NCBI GenBank assembly: GCA_001460835.1
Contig: CYKH01001627.1
Coordinates: 1,549 to 55,945, forward strand
DNA from: Bodo saltans
Lineage: Eukaryota; Euglenozoa; Kinetoplastea; Eubodonida; Bodonidae
Length of the DNA stretch: 54,397 nt
Direction of reading: 5' to 3'
Made by a program: the position numbers and the translations under genes. Numbering within the stretch: the stretch's first letter is position 1; each line of letters begins with the position of its first letter. The notes beneath the pieces are model-generated. The model was not told the DNA's origin, searched no databases, and worked only from the letters and a program-made list of their open reading frames with translations. Shown here piece after piece: positions 34,851 to 46,700 of the stretch.

Positions 34851-36668
34851 ATGAACACAACATTATTGCAAGTGATATGCTGCACGATAAAGCACTCAGC
34901 AGCTGACTTCAAGGTAGTGGAGGTTGATCCCTCAGGCCTCCCCGTAGATGCCTTGGACTACGCCCAGCCTGCAACGCAGCCACTGCTGAGCAGTTCTGAG
35001 GGCATGTCCGTTGTGGACCGAGCAGCAGCAGCGCCGCGATGGGACGTGTTGCGCAGCAACGAGCCGCTTGAGAGGCTCCTCGCCGAGGAGGTGATTGATC
35101 AACTGGCACTACTGGCGCGCAGCGACGAAGCGTTACCTGTCGTTGTTGGTCAGGTGGAAGATAAGCAGCAGCGTGGCGCATTACGATGCGCAATACGGTG
35201 GCACTACCCCAACCTGGTGACGACGCTGGACGGCTCTACGTTGGTAGCATCGAGAGATACCGACGTGTTCCCTGCACTGGAGCGCTGTGTTGGATGTCGT
35301 GATGCCAATCTTATTCTGAAAGCATCGATTGTCCCTGACCCGCAACTTCACATGCATGCAACATTTCTTGACAGTGCAACGAAAGATGATCGAAGAGCAT
35401 TCCATGCTGCGTTCCAAAAAGCGTGCAGTGGTTTGTTCTCCGTGGTGAGAGATGGAACGATCAGCATCACCTCGCGCAGAAAGAGTGTTGCTGTCAAACG
35501 CAGCCGTGAGGAGGAGGGAGCAACGAGGGTGTTCACTCACTGCGTCGTGCACAAGCGCAACGTTGAGACTCAGCGGATGAAGGAACTTATCAGCAGCCAC
35601 TGTGGCGTCACCGATGGAAACATATGCGTTGCGGGCATGAAAGACCGTCGTGCAGACACGTGGCAACGTGTAAGCATCAGCGGTGATGTGCGATCGAAGT
35701 TACCTTCCGGCCTTTGCATCCACGATGGCGAGGGTTCATACATCATGGTGGCACCCAACTCCCCGGTGATCATCACTGGGGCACCGTTGGAGCTGGGTGA
35801 CTTGAACGGGAACAAGTTTTTCCTTGTCATCCGCTGCACGCTAAATGCCCCCGTTGATGATCACTCGGCGGATGTGTTGTGCGGCACTCTCGCAGAGAAG
35901 CTGGAGACTTTCTCGACAAGTGGAATGCTGAATTATTTCGGTGCTCAGCGATTTGGTCGGGGCGGCCTCCCTGGGATAAAGATATTGCAAGGTGACTGGT
36001 GTGGGGCTGTTGCGATGATTCTCAATTCTGCACCCGAGGTCGCACGTGAGGCGTTGTATGCCACAGGAGATTTTGGAGCTTTCCGAAAAGCTGTGAACCC
36101 TCGAACCCATCGAGATGCGCACCTCCTTGGGGAGTGCTTGCTGGAGGTGGGACGTCGCCACAGTGACGCGGCTCTAAGCGTAAAGTTGGCTGATATTCTC
36201 GCCCAATCCCCTGCGTGGGCAGCTGCTTGTCGCGCAGCAATCCTTAAGATGCCTTTCTACCTTCGGCAGTTGTGGCTGCATGCTGCCCAAAGTCATATCT
36301 TTAACAAAAGCCTTGAACTATGTGCCGACAATGTAAGTATGGGGCTACTAGTCGCCATGCCTCCTAAATTGCCTCTGGTCGGCTCTTTGGATGTTGTCGA
36401 CCCCACCACGCTGCTCGTGCTCACATCACTGTCCATTGATGTGTCATGTTTTGCCACTGGAACGGTAGCGGGAGTACCTCTCCGCGGCAGCATGCGTGAG
36501 ACGGTGGTCACGCCTACGTGCTGCAACTTGCGGAAAGTGACCGGCCGGCAGGCTGACTCACCAGCAGACGTGTGGGTGGAGTGTTCCTTTACACTGCCCT
36601 CGTCTTCCTACGCAACGGTCCTCCTGCATCAACTCTGTGGCCTCGAACCGACGGATGCGCCGATGTGA
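34851..36668 (+). CDS. PUS7: tRNA/mRNA pseudouridine synthase PUS7 (TruD family)
   Basis: This 605-residue enzyme isomerises uridine to pseudouridine in RNA. The catalytic aspartate is in GMKDRRA (Asp265). Other TruD signatures are the N-terminal SAADFKVVEVD, LNYFGAQRFG near 365, and KMPFYLRQLWLHAAQSHIFN near 465. The N-terminal third carries the insertion typical of eukaryotic PUS7. The first in-frame ATG is 34851; the GTG that opens the frame at 34803 overlaps the acceptor. The length is in the range of yeast Pus7 (676). Eukaryotic PUS7 modifies tRNA, U2 snRNA and mRNA. Confidence 0.93.
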   Translation: MNTTLLQVICCTIKHSAADFKVVEVDPSGLPVDALDYAQPATQPLLSSSEGMSVVDRAAAAPRWDVLRSNEPLERLLAEEVIDQLALLARSDEALPVVVGQVEDKQQRGALRCAIRWHYPNLVTTLDGSTLVASRDTDVFPALERCVGCRDANLILKASIVPDPQLHMHATFLDSATKDDRRAFHAAFQKACSGLFSVVRDGTISITSRRKSVAVKRSREEEGATRVFTHCVVHKRNVETQRMKELISSHCGVTDGNICVAGMKDRRADTWQRVSISGDVRSKLPSGLCIHDGEGSYIMVAPNSPVIITGAPLELGDLNGNKFFLVIRCTLNAPVDDHSADVLCGTLAEKLETFSTSGMLNYFGAQRFGRGGLPGIKILQGDWCGAVAMILNSAPEVAREALYATGDFGAFRKAVNPRTHRDAHLLGECLLEVGRRHSDAALSVKLADILAQSPAWAAACRAAILKMPFYLRQLWLHAAQSHIFNKSLELCADNVSMGLLVAMPPKLPLVGSLDVVDPTTLLVLTSLSIDVSCFATGTVAGVPLRGSMRETVVTPTCCNLRKVTGRQADSPADVWVECSFTLPSSSYATVLLHQLCGLEPTDAPM

Positions 36669-36721
36669 GAGCTTCTTGTAACTTTTTTACCGAACTGAAC
36701 ATTACTTTCTTGCATACTACA

Positions 36722-36769
36722 CTTGTTACCTCTTTCATCTCAACATTTGTTTCTTCGATTCTATCATAG
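36722..36769 (+). promoter_or_regulatory. Probable trans-splice acceptor
   Basis: A long C/T-rich tract ends TATCATAG, 19 bases before the ATG at 36789. Confidence 0.7.
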
Positions 36770-36788
36770 TAGTGACAGCTCTAGCAAT

Positions 36789-38540
36789 ATGGATTGGAGT
36801 AAGAACCCAGGCACTGGGTTGTACACCCTCCACTTCTCCCACATGCCCATGGCGGACGACATCCAGCCTGCCCAGGCGAGTGCCTCAGGTGAGCCCGAGG
36901 ACGACAGCCAAGAGTCGAAGCTACAACTGCTTCGTAAAATGTGCGCCACCCAACTTAGTGAGTGGTATTTGCTGTGCCGCCTGATTATGGAGGGTGAGAT
37001 GGGACGCGTCAAAGGCAGCGTGAAGGTAAAGCCGGCAGGTGCGAACAGCGCAGGTGAGGGTTCAAGTTCAGGGTCCCGTGCAAGCCTGATGCCTGAATGT
37101 CAGCTCATGCAGGAGCAAGACGAGATTCGCCTATCGATTCACTTTGATCGGCTTGATGGCCACGTGGTGGGACAGGCATCAGACCTCAACAACGTTACGA
37201 TCCGCTGCGAGGGATCGTTGTGCAAGGGATGGCACGTCGGCACTGCGACGGTAGTGCTAAGCAACAACCAAACACTGAAGCTACCCCGCCGCCTACGATT
37301 TCTGTTGCGGCCAGTGACGTCACCACGATGCACGCACTGTTTAGATCCGGTCCAGGCGGTTGGTTATTCTTGTGTTTGCGGCGCTGTGGAGTACTGCAGC
37401 CGGCATTGCCAAGATGCACACCAAGCTGGCCACGCTCCCATCTGCTCCACGCTCAAGCAGTACACGTCGCCAAAGGGCAGCCGTGTGTGCTGCATGTTTG
37501 CAGGTGTAGAGTTCGTGGTCCACTGGCGATGCGTCGAACAGACGGCGTTCGAGCTTGCCGTCGACTACACCAATCCTCTTGGTCGGCCCTTCGAGATCCA
37601 CCTCAACACCCTCAATGATGCTCGTGAAGGCCTTCAGTACCGCTGGCTTGGTGCTAGCCCTCAACCCGAGCCCACAGAGACGGAGGTCAACGAGGTGTGC
37701 ATGGCTGTGTTTCACGCCGTGGCAGCCGGAGCTATGGAGGAGGGTTGCATCCCGCTGATTGCAGCATGCCTCAATCATCTTTTCGTGTACAGTGAGAGTG
37801 TGGATAGCCTCATGTCTCTCTACCTCCACTACTACCACTCATGCATCGGTGAGCAGTTCGAGGGCGTGCGGCATATTTCTTCGCTAGCAGAGTACGCTGT
37901 GTTTATCAGGCCCATGTACGAATGCGCACAGGCGCTGATTGAGTGGGCGCTGAAGGCACCGGTCGCGTTCTTCTTTTGGCAGCGCATCAAGCTTGCCAAG
38001 GAGATCCTGATCAACCAGTATAACTTTAACTCCAGCGTCAGCTTTTCCCCGATGGTGCAATCGTTGAAGGCAGTGTTGATCCCTGACCAGCAGAGGCAAA
38101 CACTGCAACTGCTGGCCAAGGTGTTTATCCTGATGGCAACGCGTGCTCCCAAAGATACCGCACAAAAGATGCTGAGGAGGGCGGAGGAGTGCTACAAGGA
38201 CTCCATCGACGATGATCGAACGCACAACGATTTCTACAACATGGGTATCACGTACATGCAGCTAGCAGCGTTGTATCTCATGTTCGATGATCCCAAGCAG
38301 CAGGCGAAGTCGGCGCTCTCCAAGGAGAGCGGCATTGAGGCACTGCACCGTGCCAAGACCGGCGAGACACCCCAGCAGCAGCCTGCTCGCAGAGCTGTTG
38401 CAGGTCGAGGTGGCGCAGTTGCCGGTGGTGGCGCGTCTGTAGCGGTTCAAACCAACCAACCACCACCAGCTGCACAGCCTACTGCGCAACCAGCTGCCGC
38501 ACAGCGCGGGGGGCGTGGTCGTGGTGGATCGCAACAATAG
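36789..38540 (+). CDS. MYND zinc-finger protein
   Basis: This 583-residue protein carries a MYND finger at about residues 181-220: CTHC, CVCG, YCSRHCQDAHQAGHAPIC, the full C-x2-C, C-x-C, YC-x2-xC, H-x3-C pattern used in protein-protein contacts. The region before it is beta-rich and the region after it (about 225-500) is helical and TPR-like, with repeated Ala/Leu/Tyr helices near 380-500. The C-terminal 60 residues are Gln/Pro/Ala-rich and end in an RGGRGRGG tail, a likely Arg-methylation and RNA-binding patch. No SET domain is seen, so it is not a SMYD methyltransferase. Function is unknown. Confidence 0.8.
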   Translation: MDWSKNPGTGLYTLHFSHMPMADDIQPAQASASGEPEDDSQESKLQLLRKMCATQLSEWYLLCRLIMEGEMGRVKGSVKVKPAGANSAGEGSSSGSRASLMPECQLMQEQDEIRLSIHFDRLDGHVVGQASDLNNVTIRCEGSLCKGWHVGTATVVLSNNQTLKLPRRLRFLLRPVTSPRCTHCLDPVQAVGYSCVCGAVEYCSRHCQDAHQAGHAPICSTLKQYTSPKGSRVCCMFAGVEFVVHWRCVEQTAFELAVDYTNPLGRPFEIHLNTLNDAREGLQYRWLGASPQPEPTETEVNEVCMAVFHAVAAGAMEEGCIPLIAACLNHLFVYSESVDSLMSLYLHYYHSCIGEQFEGVRHISSLAEYAVFIRPMYECAQALIEWALKAPVAFFFWQRIKLAKEILINQYNFNSSVSFSPMVQSLKAVLIPDQQRQTLQLLAKVFILMATRAPKDTAQKMLRRAEECYKDSIDDDRTHNDFYNMGITYMQLAALYLMFDDPKQQAKSALSKESGIEALHRAKTGETPQQQPARRAVAGRGGAVAGGGASVAVQTNQPPPAAQPTAQPAAAQRGGRGRGGSQQ

Positions 38541-38747
38541 CGCAGGAGGCAACGTGTGAGTATTTAAGAGACAACTATGCGAAATCAACAATTCCTTTAA
38601 CATCACCACACAACACAACCAACATTGCATCATGTATGCACGAAGTTTGTGACGAGAGACGTATTCTGAGCTGAACTGAATGTATTGATTTGTTGCCCCT
38701 TACAAGAGTGCTAGACACCAAATTCAATAACACACTACCTACCGAAC

Positions 38748-40598
38748 ATGCTGAGGAGGCTGCACGCATTTGCGGCAGTTATCGTCGCATGCGGCGTCGT
38801 TTTTTTTTCACCGCCGCCAACGACACCGAGCCCCACAGCGTTTCCCCTCCCTGCTCCAGCCTGGGGTGCGTGCCCATCAACTCTGTCTTCCCTCTACCAA
38901 TCCTGCGCAACTGTCTACGCACCGCAACACTGGGCGACCCCCTCCGATCATGCGAATATCACCTTCTTCCTTGGCCGTGTGGAGCCATCCAACGCTATTA
39001 CGCCCAACACAACGGTGTGGTACTTGGGCGACGATTGCACCGCCAATGGGCTCACCCAGTGGATCTCATCGATGCTCAACTTGAACTTCTATATTGTGAG
39101 CGTGTACGCCCGAGGTTCGGTGTACAGCACCCCCAGCATCACGTGCCCACCACCAACCATTGACCCAGCGACGGGATGGCCACTTCCGGCGTGCGGCACG
39201 AGTTTGACACAATCAGGCATTGATGCGAGCATCTTCTCTTTCACGGAGATGGCGTACGACTTGAAGTACATTATTCCCAAACTTGGGTCTGTTGTGAATG
39301 TGATCTTTGCGGACGGAATCATGACAACCCTTGCTCAGCGTCTCCAAGTCATCCAGCCTGAAGTTGCCACGTCGTACGTGTTGTCGGGCTTTAGTGCGCC
39401 CGATCGATACGACGCCATCTCATCCACCCTTGACGCATTTGAGACCGTCGCTCGTCGTGTTTTACAGCAGTGCATCATCGCCGCACCTCAAGCTTGCGTT
39501 GGGTGGTTCGGTGGCCAGGACCCGTGGCAGGTGTGGGCCATGACTCTGGAAGCCGCGGCTGCTGGTGTGCTGCCCTGCAACGCGGCGTTGAAGTGGAACG
39601 TCCCCTCGTATCGTGATGCGTTTGCTAACATCGCTGCTATGCTGATCTCCTCCGCCGCTGATCCCTTTACACAGCCCAGCCCAGCTGCCACCCAGGCATT
39701 CTTCCCTGCGTTCATTTACCGCCTACAACGTTGCAGCGCTGCTGACGTTACCGCGTTGACCGCACTGTACACAAAGTTGAATGCCACCGCAGGAGTGGTA
39801 CCAAACACGAATCCCCAGTGCGCCACAAACTCAGCCCTGTGGTTCAACTTACTCTCCAATGAGCTCCTCCAGTCAATACCAACGGCAAGTGGTGTCCTTG
39901 CCTCGCTTGGTGAGCGGAAGGTGCAGCCCAGCGCCCAATACTTTACGTCTGTTGCGTCGGTGGCCGCCACATGGCCCAAGTATACTGTTCCTGCCGCAAT
40001 GAAGGTGGTCGGCGCGGCAACCCAACCAACGGCATTGATTGCTGGCGACGGTGATGTGTTCTCTCCCATTGAGCTCGCACAGTACGCTGTCTCGTTGTTC
40101 TACACCCACGCTCAGTTCACGACCATCAACCGTGGGCAGCACCCACTGCTCTCCACGGAGGCACGCTCCTGTGTCATTTCTATTCTCTCCAACGTAGCGA
40201 CCACACGATCGACTGCCACCGTCCCAAGTTGCGGGGCTAGTGCCGTGGCATCGTACGACTTCGTGGGCACCAGCACAAGTGCTTCGATTCTCATGGAGTA
40301 CTTCTCCATTGATAATTTGTGGGCCTACACTGTGCCTATGAGCCAAGTGAACCCGATTCCATTGGTGCCTCCACCCCCGGGACCAACACCGCCAAGCACC
40401 CCAGCCCCAGGCACCCCGCCTCCCCAAGGGCCACCAGCAGAGTCGGACACCGACAAGAAGGCGGCGATTGCTTTTGCTCTTCTGTTTGTGTTTTCTTGGG
40501 TGGGAGTTGGAATATTTGTGTGGGTGAAGAAGGGAAAACCAAGTTGCTTTAAACAGAATCGCGATTTCTACTCAGCCCTAAATGAAGAGAAACAGTAG
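38748..40598 (+). CDS. Type I surface protein with inactive alpha/beta-hydrolase-like ectodomain
   Basis: This 616-residue protein has a signal peptide (about 1-22) and an ectodomain resembling tripeptidyl-aminopeptidase or S28/S33-type peptidases. The block VVNVIFADGIMTTLAQRL at 182-199 aligns with the nucleophile-elbow block GESYGTTLA, but the elbow reads ADGIM, so the catalytic Ser is Gly190. PTALIAGDGDVFSP (acid at Asp436) and RGQHPLLSTEARSC (His465) match the remaining triad positions. A Pro-rich stalk (about 535-565) and one TM helix (about 572-592) follow, with a short basic cytosolic tail. Several Asn-X-Thr sites occur. Probably a non-catalytic binding or adhesion protein. Family match is by eye. 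Confidence 0.6.
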   Translation: MLRRLHAFAAVIVACGVVFFSPPPTTPSPTAFPLPAPAWGACPSTLSSLYQSCATVYAPQHWATPSDHANITFFLGRVEPSNAITPNTTVWYLGDDCTANGLTQWISSMLNLNFYIVSVYARGSVYSTPSITCPPPTIDPATGWPLPACGTSLTQSGIDASIFSFTEMAYDLKYIIPKLGSVVNVIFADGIMTTLAQRLQVIQPEVATSYVLSGFSAPDRYDAISSTLDAFETVARRVLQQCIIAAPQACVGWFGGQDPWQVWAMTLEAAAAGVLPCNAALKWNVPSYRDAFANIAAMLISSAADPFTQPSPAATQAFFPAFIYRLQRCSAADVTALTALYTKLNATAGVVPNTNPQCATNSALWFNLLSNELLQSIPTASGVLASLGERKVQPSAQYFTSVASVAATWPKYTVPAAMKVVGAATQPTALIAGDGDVFSPIELAQYAVSLFYTHAQFTTINRGQHPLLSTEARSCVISILSNVATTRSTATVPSCGASAVASYDFVGTSTSASILMEYFSIDNLWAYTVPMSQVNPIPLVPPPPGPTPPSTPAPGTPPPQGPPAESDTDKKAAIAFALLFVFSWVGVGIFVWVKKGKPSCFKQNRDFYSALNEEKQ

Positions 40599-40736
40599 AT
40601 GACGGCGTTGACGATGTTGCTGGTGCAGAGAGAGATTTGCGCTTTACTTTCAGCCGAACGTGCGATTAATGACAATTTCAATATTCGAGCATTTTCCCCC
40701 GACATGCGCTGTGATTCGCACAAACCAACTATGATG

Positions 40737-40767
40737 GCTTCTTTTCTTTTCACATATTGCTCGGAAG
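40737..40767 (+). promoter_or_regulatory. Probable trans-splice acceptor for DOP1
   Basis: A CTTCTTTTCTTTTCACATAT tract ends TCGGAAG, 25 bases before the ATG at 40793. Confidence 0.6.
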
Positions 40768-40792
40768 AATTATCGAACACATTATTGTCGCA

Positions 40793-43700
40793 ATGAATCT
40801 TGACGATCCAGACGAGTTGAAGAAGTCGAAGAAATACCACAAGTTTCAGTCGGAGCTGCAAAAATGCCTCGAGAAGGTGGAACGTACGCCACTCTCTGAT
40901 TGGGCTGGGCTCAACAATGGACTTGTGCAGATTCAACGCGTCATTGACTCATCAGCGTACGAGGACCTTCCTATTGTACCGGAGCGGCTGTTGCTGTGCC
41001 GAGTGCTCGGTAAGTGCCTTGACCCCATGGCCGCTATGGGAGTGCACCGCAAGGCGGTAGAGACGTTGACGAAGGTGTGCGCTAAGCTAGGGCCTAATGG
41101 TATCGCTGCGTCCCTGCCGCTGCTATCGGCCAACGTCCTTCATCTTCTCCCTTGTGCTGCTACACAAACACGGCCCGATATCATGTCACTTCTGGAGCAG
41201 CACTTCCTGACGCTGCCACTTGAGAGCCTTGCGTTGTGCTACCCAGGCGTTCTGGCATCGATCGCTCCTTCGTTGGAGGAGAGCGACACGTCTGACGTGT
41301 ACCGCCGTGCCTGCAGCATTCTAACATCCACCCTCAAGACCTTTGAGGGGAGAAACATCGCCCAGGTGGTGTACCACGCCCTATGGAGCACCGTGCGCAA
41401 TGCGGCCTCCGCGAGAGTAGGTGCTCTCCTGTTCCTCCGTATGAACCTCAAGAAAGCAGAGGCACTGCCCTCGGTGGAAGAGCAGATGGCGACGACGCCG
41501 TACAACGTGAGCAGGCCCTCACTCCTGCAGGACGTCTCCCTCGCCTCCAGTGACACGCCCCTTGTGGTGGCCGCGCTCTGCACAGCTCTAGCAGATAAGA
41601 ACGACAAATCGTTGCGCTTAGCGTTAGATTTACTTGTATTCCACTTCCCCTTGCACGAGGAGGGCGTGTTAACCTTTCAGGAGGTGGTCGCACTAATGAC
41701 GGCTGCGCTAAGGGTCCTCGTTACCAACCCCCAAAACGCAACGTTACGTCGAGTGTTTATGTGGATCTACGGCGGTAACGAGATCAACGGCATGTACTTC
41801 AAGACGGTGGGCTTCCGCTATGTTGCGCAAGCCTTGACGAATATGTTCGGTGTGGCAGAGGAGAACGGGAACTCACCCAACGGAACGATGGACATGGGCG
41901 CTTGCGATACTATGTACGCCTTCGAAGCCCTACTCGCACTGCTGAGTCGCCCAGAGGGAGAGGAGCACTTCCTTGACCTTATCCCGGAGGTCATTTCTAG
42001 TGTGTGCACGGCTGTGAGGTGGTACTACAAGCGCGGCGCTTGGAGCAGCTCAGCCACCAGCACGCAAAAGATATTTCGATTGTTGGACTGCCTGCCGTGG
42101 TCGTACTTCCTGCAGTACGTCCGCAACTGCGGTGATGAAGTGCAGCGGCTGGTGGACCTGGGAGCCTGTGGCACTGATGTGTCGTCACAGTTGCAAACAA
42201 TGCTCGACATCCTAGATGCAACGAGGCTGCACTACATTGCCATCCCTTCCAGCGTTACGTACCTCCCCCAAGTCCAAGCGTTATGCATTCAGCTCAGCAC
42301 GTTAGTGGGAGTCCTAGCGGTGCAGTGCGAGCCAACAATAGCGACTACGGCACTGGAGGTGTTCCACGTGGCGTATTTCGGCGTGGCGCGAGGCTTGCTC
42401 TCGCATGAAGTCCGCAGCGACGAATCTACCCAGACCGATGAAGGAAGGGAGGCGTCTCCCGTGCAGGTTGGGGTCACTGCTGATCTACAGATTGTAGTCC
42501 GCAGTTTCAGTGATGCATACGCAACTGTGTGCGATTACCTCTCCGGTACCCTCACCACCAGCAACGGTGCTGCCATGGGTGCAGATGATCTATTCTCATC
42601 CGGCCCCGTGTCCAACAAAGGAGACCGCAGCATGGTGAAGCTGTTTGCTGATGTCAATGAAACGCAGCTATCTCTGCTATCACAAGATCGCGGTAAGCAG
42701 ATCGAGACACCAGATTCATCTTTGACATCAAGCGGCTTAAGTTGGCTTACCTCTGCAGAACGCGTCGTGTACTCGTGTGGCGCCAATGTTGCCGTGTGTG
42801 CCGCCACGCTCATTCTGGAAGCCTACACCAACGACGCCCTCACCGCAGCCCAGCTGCAGACACTGCGCAGCGGCGGACTGAAACGATTGTTAGAGTTCCT
42901 CTGGGCACTTTTTAGCGTTGCTGACTCTGAATACCATGTCCAACTGACGAAGCTGTTTTCCAAACTCGATCGACGAGATGAATCACGACAGCTGCTTGCG
43001 GAGATGATGGAGTCTGTACACCCGTCCAACTGCCGGCAGTTTTACGCGCTGTTCCGCCTTGTTGCGGACCAAGGCACGTCAGACTTCCCCTTCCGTGCCG
43101 GCCTGCTCATGATGATGCGAGCCCTCACCTCCAACGACACCAACACTCGCCTTATTGCAAGCGGCTTCGTAGAACAATCTCTGCCCTATCTCCATCGCAT
43201 CACTGACCCTTTGCTCTCTCAACTTTTAGACGACGTCGTCAAAGCAGAGACCGCCACCGCACAAGTAGAAGCCGTCACCGCACTCCTTGCTACGATTCAG
43301 ACACTTCTTAAGGCCCCCCTCGTGAACACCACTGGGGCTGCGGTGGTGCAACGCCTTTGGGCGCTCCCCCTGCCCTCGTACTCGAAGCAACTTGTGGATG
43401 CAGTGGACATAGCACCCGGGCAATCCGGTGAGCCTCAGTCCACGAGTAGCAGCGAGACAGCAGGCAGGGCACAAGGTGGGAGGAGCGGCGCGAAGGACCC
43501 CTTCCGTGCAGGTGCGGACAACGACATGATTGTCAACAATGTATTCAGTCTCCTGTTGTATCTCGCTGTGCGTGTGGTACGGCAGATGATCGGAAGGCAA
43601 CACAGCATGTCTGCTTTTATGAGCGGCTCCATTGTGTCTCCCAGTGCGGTGGGCAGCGTCCGCATCGATCAGCCTCAAGATGAACTGATGCTCGCTTCTG

Positions 43701-46700
43701 TGTCTCTTCCCAACATCTCACAAGGAGAGGAGAGTCCCCACACCACGTTGGCGCTGGAGTTTGTACTGGAAGCGATCCGCCTCTCCACTACCTTCTCCGA
43801 CCCACCTGAGACGGTAGCCAATATGTGCACACACTTTGCGATTGTCGCCTCTGAGCTGCTCACTCTTTGTGTGTCCACCCGTCTTCCCATGGCACAGCTG
43901 CAACTAGTAGATGTCTATCAAACGTGCGTTCTGTTCCTTGAGGTGTCTGGTCGGTGCCCAACAGGCGGCAGCAAACGACCAAGAGGTCAAAGTGAAACCT
44001 CAGACGACGGACGAGGGGGCGACGAAAAGATGGACAGTAGCATTTCACCGCCATCCTCCTCGCCTGGTTTGAAGCCCTCTTCACGATCTAAGCGGGGCTT
44101 GAAGCACCCCACCGACCCTGACACCACCGGTGCACCTTGTAACGTTCCGGTTCTTACCAGGTCGACTCTCCGCATGGTGCGCCACGGCCTCATTGCCTCT
44201 GTCCTCGCAGAGCTGCACCCAGTGATGTCGTGCTACGGGCTGTTCAACCGGTGGAGGTCCTTCACCACGACGCTGCTTCCCTTGTTTCATGAGCTGCTGC
44301 ATGATGCCGTGTATGAGATCGTAGCGACGCACACGTTGATCATCCGCTGCATCAGAGAGCGCCCTCTCGCTCCGACAGCGGGGTACCTCCTGCAGCGCAG
44401 TTTACAAAGCCTGATCGACTTGGTCCAGTTCCTATTCCGACCCGCCACACGCATTGCCGAGGGAGGCGGTGTTGTAGGGGGCAATGATAAGGAGGGCGGT
44501 GGTCGTAAGCTGGAGTCCGTGACGCAGCTGCCCATGTGGCTGCTCCAGCAAGGCCTTGGAAACGCTGCGCACGCGCAGCAAGATGCTGGGGGCGTGTCGA
44601 ACTACGACCTTGCCATCAAAGAATTGGTGGTGTGCCTGGAGCTCCTCATCCCTGCATGCTTGGACACCTTCCTTGCCATCCGCAGGTCGTCCATGGGGTC
44701 GACTGCTGTGCGTAATCGTGATGTTGCCGCGTCGTTGCAAACAACACGCTTGCAAGTGGAAGCACCGATAAAGGTGCTACTCGAGGCGCTCTTTAAAGAG
44801 AGTGAGTTGGAAGCATTTGAGCGTTTGATGTTCCTGTGGGGGAAGCGCAACGGCGGCTCCACAGTACCTGTGCCTCCCGCATCCTCCCCAGCGCTCTTAG
44901 CCGTGACGGACAACAGCGATGATACTTTGATTGCAGAGCTCTTCGCTAGCAGTGCCGGTGTGACGCCCCTCAGCGTCGTTGCCGTGTGCGATCAACTGTT
45001 GCAGCGCCATAGACGTGGCTCCATGAAAGCCTCCACCCAGACGAAGACGTTAGGGGGTGAGCTTGCGTTCGATGTGTCTGTGTTCCATTTCCTACACGCC
45101 TTCTTTTCCAAGTGCAGGGGCGCAGATAGACTGGATCGTGTGCTCACGCCTCTTATCGACGCAGTCATTGCTCACTTAGGCGGCTGGGGGGCGCCAGTGG
45201 TGTCCCCTCTTGCCCTTCCCATGGTGCTGCGCCTGTTGGCAACGATAGGCAGGAGGTACGCCACTGCCAACACGCCCATTAGCTCCAACTCACCGACAAC
45301 CATTTCCTTCGACTCGCTTCTCCGTAACGAACGCCGCGGCGCGACTGTATTCCAGAAAGTGCTGGATGCGTTGAGCAGCACAGGCGCTGCCCTCGCCGAT
45401 AGCACCGACGATGTCATCCCCCTCGCCCTTCGACTCGTTGCGGACGTGCTGCCAGACTACAGTATTTGTTACATCAATAAGGACCAGGTGGATCGGGTGG
45501 CGGAGTGTTTTGGTGTGTTGTTCTCCCGCGTCCTTGGCCCAGCGATGTCAACCTCCATGAACAGCAAAGGCGGTAATGATAAAGTACTGCAGCTCGCACC
45601 TCGTGTCCAGACTGCCCTCACTGTCATTACGGCGTTCCTGGGAACGGGCATTGATACACTGATGCCTCGTAAGCTTAAAACAGACTTGATCGATATCCTC
45701 TTCTCCACGAGTTTCTTTCGCATGACGCGTAATTCTGTGGGTCAGTGGCGAACGATCTTTGAGCGACTCACTGCGGACCGCACCATTAATGGTGCCATAC
45801 TGCTGAGGTTCAACGCCCCACCGACGCCCCAAAGTATGCTGTCTGCAATTGTACAGTCCCAAGACGATGAAGCGTCCAACCGTGGAAGGCTCCTCAAGCG
45901 CCTTGCTTTCTACGTGTTCTGCGTGTCCAACATAGACCGTGAGTTCGTCAACGGGGTGCGTGACAAAATCAGCGAAACGTTCCGCCAGTTTGGGCGCCAA
46001 AACAAACTGGTGCCAGTGCGTTATGCACTGTTAGTATTCCGGGTTCTCATGACTCGCATCCCCCCTCAGCTGCTCACTCAGTTCTGGCCCGTCGTCCTAC
46101 CGGAGCTGATCAGATGGCTGAATCAAAAGCCAACCGGCGACGACGACATCTACTTAGCGATGGAAGCGTTGAAGGTGGTTGACTTTGCTATTTGTGTCCT
46201 CCCCAGCGACTTCCAAGTGTTCCGCTGGGTGTTCTACGACGACAGTAAGTCCGTGGAGCTGCTGTATCGAGGCAGTGCGGCCAATCTGCGAAGTGCGCAT
46301 ATGTTCATTCCACTGGTCAAGAGCTTGGGTGCCGATGCAGAAGCAGCCGCAGCCGCTGGTCGCGGCAGGCACTACGACTTTTCATACGCACGACACGAGA
46401 CGTACCCTCACAAAAGTTCAGTCCTCACCCTCGACGGCCACGTCCCACATCGCCCCTTGTTGGCAATCCCAGAGCGCTGCTACTTGGATCTCAAAGGTGT
46501 TGACGTGATCAGCTCGCTGCTTCAACGAGCGTCTAACACGACAGGGGACGAGGCCACAGCTAGCCCCACAGCAGCAGCAGGAGACGCAGGACTTGTGGGC
46601 ACCACTACCATTGAACTGTCCGAAGAGTTTGGGCTTGTACGACAGTCGGACCACTACGACGTTGCGTATGTAGACTGGTTGCTGGAGGCTGAATTTATGC

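Noticed and set aside
38690-39163. 157-residue overlapping + frame at the start of the hydrolase-like gene
   Set aside because: It is out of frame with a gene that has a signal peptide and triad motifs, and its own composition is incoherent.
40599-40796. 65-residue frame between the hydrolase-like gene and DOP1
   Set aside because: It starts directly at the previous stop and runs through the acceptor of DOP1.
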